Source: Branchiostoma floridae (lineage: Eukaryota > Chordata > Leptocardii > Amphioxiformes > Branchiostomatidae). From it: a stretch of 64,000 nucleotides of DNA. Of the stretch, positions 60,301 to 64,000 are shown in pieces (within the stretch, counting starts at the first letter, position 1; each line of letters opens with the position of its first letter). Both the position numbers and the translations under genes were made by a program. The DNA is taken from assembly GCF_000003815.2 (NCBI RefSeq), contig NC_049979.1:12500766-12564765 (forward strand), in the 5' to 3' direction. The notes beneath the pieces were generated by a model, which had not been told where the DNA came from, did not search any database, and saw only the letters and a list, made by a program, of their open reading frames with translations.

Positions 60301-62600
60301 TCAGCAGATGCTATGAGCAAGCCAAGGTTGACCAAGTAGCCAAACGTGTTTGCCAAAGTCAAGGCGAATGATGTTTTAAAGAAATGGTAAGGAAGGCAAA
60401 AGAAAACCTAACAAACTAAAGCTGTAAGTTGGAATCATAAGAAAAAGAAAGCTATCTTATGGCATGACAACAGCTATTGGTACTATCAGCTAATGTAAAA
60501 TGTCCAATCACATTGTTGGCAATTGCAGTATTGTAGTTGAAATATCTAAGTTGACAGTTGAATGTTAGATGCAACAGAGTTATTAACTATACAAAAACAT
60601 GCAAAAACAACATGCATGATAATTTTCAATTGAATAACATATACAATGTGCATACTTTTTTACATCAGTTTAAAAGACTGTAAATTCCAAAGGAATAATG
60701 CTTAGCTACCAAACAATAAAGAGGATGTGATGAGAAAAAAAACGAAGAAAGAAAAACAAGCAGCATGCCCGGACAAAGCACATACAAGTCTAGTACGTCA
60801 CCTTCGCTATCTGAATATACTCTGGGATATTGAGGTATGCTGCCACCGGCGGTAGGCCCTTCCCTATGAGGTATGCTTCATCAGCTTTCTGTCTATGCAT
60901 GTGCATTCTGTCTTCCGTAGAATAAACCGCCACAGTACTGATTCCAAGTTCGGTGCAGGCTCGAAAAACGCGGATGGCAATTTCACCTGTTTGGAGAGGA
61001 CAGACATGGAAATATCATGTTAGCACACACGAATATACCTATTAGGCCTAGAAAAATTGATGTTGTGTTTCTGATAACTGTCCTAAAAAATAGTGTCGGT
61101 AGGTACAGATTCTTTTTTTTCTTTAATTTTCAGCCAAAGATTTTAACAGCATATTCTAAATGTGCATGCACAATTTTCTATTGCAACAAAAATGAGTAGA
61201 ACATGTTGGAAAATGATGTAGAACATTTCGCCACTCAGATCGAAAATTTCATGTCCCTTGCCAGTACATGTATCAAAAATAATGGTCGGTCAGGTAACCA
61301 GAAACACAAAAATTTTTTCTAGGCCTTACATGCGTCACACATACATGCCAGACTATGTCCTCACCTTAGCTATCTCTATGTATTCTGGTATGTTCAAGTA
61401 TGCAGCGACAGCAGGAAGGCTCCTCCCTATGAGGTAGGCTTCGTCTGCCTTCTGTCTGTACGTCTGCAGTCTGTCCTGCTCGGAGTACACGCCCACCGTG
61501 CTCATGCCGAGCTCGTGGCAGGCGCGGAAAATTCGGATGGCAATCTCACCTGCACATCCCAAAACAAGACCCTGTCAAACAGGTGGCCAACAGGTGTCAC
61601 ACTAGGTCATCTTTATCCATGGGGTAACTTATATCTAATGTTTGCAAAGGCAGGGTAATTATAATTAAGGCCATCAAGTTGATGGACGGTGGTTTCAAAC
61701 TAAAATATTTTTAAAATATTTCAATTCGAAACCACTGCCCATGTCCCTAAATACTAGTACCCTGTATTAAAAACAATGGATATAGNNNNNNNNNNNNNNN
61801 NNNNNNNNNNNNNNNNNNNNNNNNNNNNNNNNNNNNNNNNNNNNNNNNNNNNNNNNNNNNNNNNNNNNNNNNNNNNNNNNNNNNNNNNNNNNNNNNNNNN
61901 NNNNNNNNNNNNNNNNNNNNNNNNNNNNNNNNNNNNNNNNNNNGATCATACTTATGAAAATGTATGGTACTTCATGCAATAGGATGGCAAAATACAGTTA
62001 ACCTAATTCATGACTTTTGATGCTTCTTCACTGAATCTGCAACAAAATTTTCGCACTGTTTTGTGCACATCTCTTGTCCTGAGAAATACTGGAAGTTGGT
62101 GTTGAACTTCCATAAATGACCGATATACTGATTGAAGTCACCAGTGTCAATAGAGCATACCTAAAAATATATAATATAAGCCTACAACCACTGAATAGAT
62201 GTATCTGTCCTGATACCCTGTAGATTAGAAATAAATAGCACAATCCCCTATCCTCACGGCCATGTAAGGATACCATTGACAGGTCACAAAAGACCTGCTG
62301 TTGGCCACGACATCAATTACCACCATATCTCAAGTGGATGGAAGGATGCCTGCTACTACGTATATCTGTTATGTACACTACTAATATACAATATCGCTCC
62401 AATAAGACTAGGAATATCGACTTACCTCTGTTGGCGACCATGACCTTCTTTATGGGTTGGTCAGTTTGTGTGGCCGTCTCAGGCTGTGAGGAGTATGTCC
62501 TGCACGCGGCTCCCCCCACGGCCCGGGCATGGCTGGTCACGCGGAGCTGGGCCTGAGCCACCCGCTGTACACACGCCACGGGGGACTGCAGACGGAACAT
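43623..62600 (-). CDS. PC: Pyruvate carboxylase, mitochondrial (complete, 18 coding exons)
   Basis: PC makes oxaloacetate from pyruvate, bicarbonate and ATP in the mitochondrial matrix (anaplerosis, gluconeogenesis). Exons in transcript order: 62426-62600; 61365-61549 or 60802-60986; 58474-58639; 57890-58035; 57397-57514; 55121-55394; 54465-54627; 53784-53966; 53071-53305; 49217-49441; 48535-48691; 48020-48260; 47474-47723; 46151-46395; 45702-45881; 45126-45380; 44597-44737; 43623-43871. The total is 3588 nt, 1195 aa plus stop, against 1178 aa in human. Every junction has GT/AG and matching phase. The domain order is presequence, biotin carboxylase, carboxyltransferase, allosteric linker, biotin carrier, the eukaryotic single-chain form. 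All active-site motifs looked for are intact. Introns carry LINE, hAT-like and Tourist-like insertions and local exon-fragment duplications. Confidence 0.96.
44185..44560. repeat. Dispersed repeat fragment in PC intron 17
   Basis: Contains a small palindrome (acctccat / atggaggt), a (gt)n run and tcaagaacggctgggtggat followed by ggtttcatacttggtgtgttggtaggg. A short related piece (gattggtttcatattcggtctgttggtagg) occurs near 35854-35890, so it is interspersed. Its class is not clear; the palindromic start recalls the Helitron-like complex in the TATDN3 intron. Confidence 0.5.
44965..45015 (-). repeat. Degenerate copy of the donor end of PC exon 16
   Basis: Read on the minus strand, it encodes [15 protein letters not shown] and then gtaagaaat, against [15 protein letters not shown] and gtaagaaat at the end of exon 16 (45126). 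The copy lies about 110 bp beyond the real donor and includes a plausible donor but no obvious acceptor, so it is probably not an exon. Confidence 0.75.
45702..53305 (-). CDS. PC: PC linker and carboxyltransferase exons 9-15
   Basis: Exons 53071-53305, 49217-49441, 48535-48691, 48020-48260, 47474-47723, 46151-46395 and 45702-45881. The carboxyltransferase TIM barrel starts [13 protein letters not shown] and continues [31 protein letters not shown] (carboxylated metal-bridging Lys at the junction of exons 12 and 13) and [10 protein letters not shown] with the metal-binding His pair. It ends with IPGGQYTNL and [12 protein letters not shown]. These residues coordinate the divalent metal and transfer CO2 from carboxybiotin to pyruvate. 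Confidence 0.95.
46379..46770 (-). repeat. 122-bp tandem repeat derived from the acceptor end of PC exon 14
   Basis: The motif cttctccagggggatt recurs at 46379 (the real exon), 46501, 46623 and 46745, exactly 122 bp apart. Each extra copy reproduces the acceptor and the codons for [11 protein letters not shown], then diverges to KYWKQTTL and a TAA stop. Copies 2 and 3 keep a cag acceptor; in copy 4 it is changed to caag. They are pseudo-exon fragments in the intron before exon 14. Confidence 0.9.
47041..47383. mobile_element. hAT-like MITE with iterated acctgca motifs, copy 2
   Basis: Collinear with 26060-26392 over nearly its whole length (cagggctc start, tttcgagccctg end). No matching target duplication was found at its flanks. 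It lies in the PC intron between exons 13 and 14. Confidence 0.75.
52119..52194. mobile_element. Short internally deleted acctgca-family MITE remnant
   Basis: Keeps ctcaaaataccacctgcatatg on the left and caggtattttgagccctg on the right, the two ends of the family seen at 26060 and 47041, with most of the interior deleted. Confidence 0.55.
52263..52289 (-). CDS. PC: Candidate 27-nt cassette microexon of PC
   Basis: On the minus strand, a ccattccag acceptor precedes 27 nt ending AGAG|gtgagc. Entered in phase 1 from exon 9 (53071), it adds nine residues (approximately DPSDKRQTR) and leaves in phase 1 into exon 10 (49441), so inclusion keeps the frame. It falls in the flexible linker between biotin carboxylase and carboxyltransferase. 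Use is unproven. Confidence 0.35.
53784..58639 (-). CDS. PC: PC biotin carboxylase (ATP-grasp) exons 3-8
   Basis: Exons 58474-58639, 57890-58035, 57397-57514, 55121-55394, 54465-54627 and 53784-53966. Visible motifs in order: [17 protein letters not shown]; the glycine-rich ATP loop [46 protein letters not shown] with the metal and bicarbonate-site residues; [25 protein letters not shown]. These are the complete ATP-grasp and C-terminal lobes that carboxylate biotin using bicarbonate and ATP. An antisense LINE lies in the intron between exons 5 and 6. Confidence 0.95.
54030..54470. repeat. Degenerate minisatellite around the exon 7 donor of PC
   Basis: Units of roughly 40-60 bp carry gttagagtagatacagaccc, aggttacccacctctaccct or close variants, at least six times. 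The last unit contains the real exon 7 donor (54464/54465), read on the minus strand as ATAGAG|gtgggtaac, so similar donor-like strings recur through the intron. Confidence 0.75.
55450..57045 (+). mobile_element. LINE insertion in PC intron 5, antisense to PC
   Basis: Extends from just upstream of the RT frame to the ATT-rich tail. The left edge is within about 110 bp of the exon 6 acceptor (55395). No target duplication could be defined. Confidence 0.65.
55509..56969 (+). pseudogene. Non-LTR retrotransposon reverse transcriptase, 5'-truncated, intact 486-codon frame
   Basis: An uninterrupted frame on the strand opposite to PC. RT motifs in order: [27 protein letters not shown], motif [17 protein letters not shown], motif [20 protein letters not shown], motif C YADDLDF. 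The C-terminal part has [14 protein letters not shown] and [15 protein letters not shown], a tail found in many LINE ORFs. No endonuclease is upstream, so the copy is 5'-truncated. It is clearly a different lineage from the LINE at 18270-19975. An ATT-rich stretch at 57015-57040 may be its 3' tail. Clade not assigned. Confidence 0.85.
57293..57360. mobile_element. Possible acctgca-family MITE remnant
   Basis: Short inverted structure (caaaaatacctgcacag / ctgtgcaggtgatattttg) resembling the termini of the family at 26060 and 47041. It ends just downstream of the PC exon 5 donor. Confidence 0.4.
58640..60801. other. PC intron 2 (between exon 2B and exon 3)
   Basis: About 2.2 kb without a recognisable gene; an AT-rich interior and short chance frames. 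Confidence 0.6.
60802..60986 (-). CDS. PC: PC exon 2, version B (mutually exclusive with version A)
   Basis: A 185-nt exon with cag acceptor and AAG|gtgacg donor, with the same length and phases as version A. It encodes [20 protein letters not shown], then STEDRMHMH, and ends [10 protein letters not shown]. Where the two differ it is usually nearer the vertebrate PC sequence ([19 protein letters not shown]). Using both or neither exon would shift the frame. Confidence 0.92.
61045..61325. mobile_element. 281-bp PIF/Harbinger (Tourist)-like MITE between PC exons 2A and 2B
   Basis: Flanked by TTA on both sides (61042-61044, 61326-61328). The termini ggcctagaaaaattgatg / tttttctaggcc are inverted, with tgtgtttctg just inside both ends. 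TIRs starting GGCC with a 3-bp TTA duplication fit PIF/Harbinger MITEs. Partial copies lie at 24189-24283 and 24905-25018. Confidence 0.7.
61365..61549 (-). CDS. PC: PC exon 2, version A (mutually exclusive with version B)
   Basis: A 185-nt exon with cag acceptor and AAG|gtgagg donor. It enters in phase 1 and leaves in phase 0. It encodes [20 protein letters not shown] and ends [10 protein letters not shown], the first Rossmann-like half of the biotin carboxylase domain. It differs from version B at 14 of 62 residues, mostly in SEQDRLQTY and RSLPA. Confidence 0.92.
61786..61943. other. Assembly gap (158 N)
   Basis: Run of N in PC intron 1, about 240 bp from exon 2A. Confidence 0.99.
62426..62600 (-). 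CDS. PC: PC exon 1: start, mitochondrial presequence, beginning of biotin carboxylase
   Basis: Begins [20 protein letters not shown], rich in Arg and Ala with few acids, as expected of a mitochondrial targeting peptide. It then runs through a Ser/Thr/Gln linker into [10 protein letters not shown], the first strand of the biotin carboxylase N-terminal domain. It ends in phase 1 at a gtaagt donor, so the Gly of NRG is split and completed by exon 2. Confidence 0.93.
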
Positions 62601-63174
62601 GGCTGGTGTGCAGGCTGACTAGGCCTGGAGCAGAAAAAATGAAACAAGGCAATCCAGAGATTTCCATCTTGCTGTGCTGTGAAATAAGGAGGGGTAGACC
62701 AAAGCATACCTGACGTAGGATCTTTATACAGAACCTGAAAAGAGCGGCAAACCCCGGAAAGAAGCTGTCAGGGAGCCACAGCCGACAGAACCAGATGGAA
62801 ATTTGCTGCAAATTAGCCTGTAGGCACCTAAGGACCTAAGGTTTAGGGAAAAATGAATTCACAGTAGTCCTGTTAAAGAAGCCACCATACTTGTTTAATA
62901 GCTTTTGCATTTCAATTTCGCAGCCTAGCGAAGATTATGCTACACAGAAACACTGTGGGCACCCAAAACCACTGAGCTGTGTGCCTGGCTGCCTGGCTTA
63001 TGTCAGTGGCACTCTTGATAAATTAAGAAATGAATTATGGCAAAGTCATCTGTAGCTCCACAACAACGTGGATAACCAGCATGAAGATTGAGCCAGCAGT
63101 TACTACAAAAGATTGTGCTCAGGCTATGTTGATCCCAGTTCCCAACTGAATGTTACAAAGAACTAAGCCCGTAC
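62601..63174. promoter_or_regulatory. PC 5' flank, UTR and possible promoter
   Basis: Sequence upstream of the PC start codon. A tcag acceptor-like site about 15 nt before the ATG (minus strand) could mean that the first coding exon follows a non-coding exon further right. No TATA box or other clear element was identified. Confidence 0.3.
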
Positions 63175-63563
63175 CAGGGTTCTCCCCAGAGAGTGGAATA
63201 AGGGAGGCCCTCCACTATACTCTCAGCCAGCTCCACTATACTATTTTCAAATTTAGTGTGTTTCTTCCCTATTTTCTTTGTTAGTTTTGCTAGAATTAAT
63301 GACAATTCACAGATTTTTGTGCCAAGTGGCATCACTTTTCCAGTCAGCATTGTCTGCAAAAACTTGCAAGAATGAGCAATGATCAAAACAATAGTCGTTT
63401 TGCCACTTCACAACAAAGGAATCACAACAGTACATTATACTTGTAGTATTTGACACCCTCTGTCATTGCAAAATGAACCCATTTTCATGAAAGCGCAGCG
63501 CATTGGTGTGGGTTATTTTTGCCAGCCCCTCCACTATACTAAAAAATTCTGGGGAGAACCCTG
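63175..63563. mobile_element. 389-bp hAT-like MITE with perfect 16-bp TIR
   Basis: Termini cagggttctccccaga and tctggggagaaccctg are perfect inverted repeats. Both flanks are CGTAC (63170-63174 and 63564-63568), a 5-bp duplication. Subterminal ctccactatact is repeated near both ends. The CAGGG start is hAT-like; classical hAT duplications are 8 bp, so this may belong to a 5-bp subgroup. No ORF. Confidence 0.75.
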
Positions 63564-63568
63564 CGTAC

Positions 63569-64000
63569 AAATGGTTGTATCTATTCCTGGTACTATTATG
63601 TAAAGATATATGCACAGGTCATCATTGAGGCAGGTAAATTGCACACTAGGGATGATGTTTTTCTCACAGTCACATGAAGCATGATAAAAAATCATCAATC
63701 AGGGACAATGACACCCCAAATTTATCACTGTCTTGACAGTACATAACAACATTACAGCACTATAGTCAAAGGTATCCATCTCTTTTGTGGCTCCAAGGTT
63801 TCTTGTTGTCCCTTGTGTGAAGAAACAACAATCCTGACAGCTATGATACAGATGGAATTACACAATATCATTGTAATACACAACTAGGAATGTAAGATAT
63901 TGGAATTTTCTTAATTGTCCACAACCAATTTTGTTTTGCTTCAAGTACCTATCTTTGTAAAGGTGTTACAATGAATATGGCAAAGGTTTTGTAAAACAAA
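63569..64000. other. No feature recognised
   Basis: AT-rich sequence with no open frame or repeat that I could support. Confidence 0.5.

Noticed and set aside
60802-61549. Possibility that exons 2A and 2B are two alleles placed in tandem by the assembler
   Set aside because: They differ at 14 of 62 residues, far above allelic divergence for such a conserved enzyme, and their flanking introns are unrelated, so a real duplication is favoured despite the nearby gap.
1-64000. tRNA and rRNA genes
   Set aside because: No B-box-like ggttcga block with cloverleaf context and no rRNA-like segment was noticed; a covariance-model scan would be decisive.

Overview
The window looks like nuclear genomic DNA from an invertebrate deuterostome, most likely a cephalochordate (amphioxus, Branchiostoma). 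This is inferred from intron-rich genes whose proteins read like diverged vertebrate orthologues, many small TIR transposons, non-LTR retrotransposon fragments and two short N gaps (23192-23323, 61786-61943). No tRNA, rRNA, operon or CRISPR array was seen. Gene models were assembled by hand from reading frames, splice sites and phase agreement.

Layout. (1) 311-8289, plus: last two exons of a TATDN3-like TatD metal-dependent hydrolase. Its ~7.75 kb intron is almost filled by a nested Helitron/Helentron-like complex (about 664-7854) with ~162-bp tandem repeats, palindromes and four near-identical 3' ends. (2) 8290-14200: no convincing gene; several TIR elements. (3) 14242-14896, plus: two-exon gene for a 75-aa cysteine-rich single-pass membrane protein. 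(4) 16986-27130, minus: NUSAP1-like microtubule/chromatin spindle protein in 15 exons, one running into a gap. LINE fragments lie antisense in its introns. (5) 27681-31255, plus, head to head with NUSAP1: COX7A2L/SCAFI-like supercomplex factor; intron 1 carries one TIR element nested in another, both with exact 8-bp target duplications. (6) 33234-34485, minus: ISOC2-like isochorismatase-family protein. (7) 36339-38784, plus: unfamiliar ~682-aa protein with basic tracts, an SH3-like segment and two death-fold-like segments. (8) 43623-62600, minus: complete pyruvate carboxylase (PC), 18 constitutive coding exons, 1195 aa predicted.

The most notable signal is the structure of PC. Exon 2 exists in two tandem, diverged 185-nt versions of identical phase, so exactly one must be used. 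The intron before exon 14 holds three 122-bp tandem copies of that exon's acceptor and first codons, which end in a stop. The donor end of exon 16 is copied in the next intron, the exon 7 donor sits in a degenerate minisatellite, and a 27-nt frame-preserving candidate microexon lies between exons 9 and 10. The gene therefore shows repeated local duplication of splice-site/exon fragments, one of which appears to have become a real alternative exon pair.

The genes are unrelated neighbours. PC and COX7A2L both act in mitochondria, but nothing in the sequence shows this is more than coincidence. The only likely shared control region is the ~550-bp NUSAP1/COX7A2L head-to-head interval.
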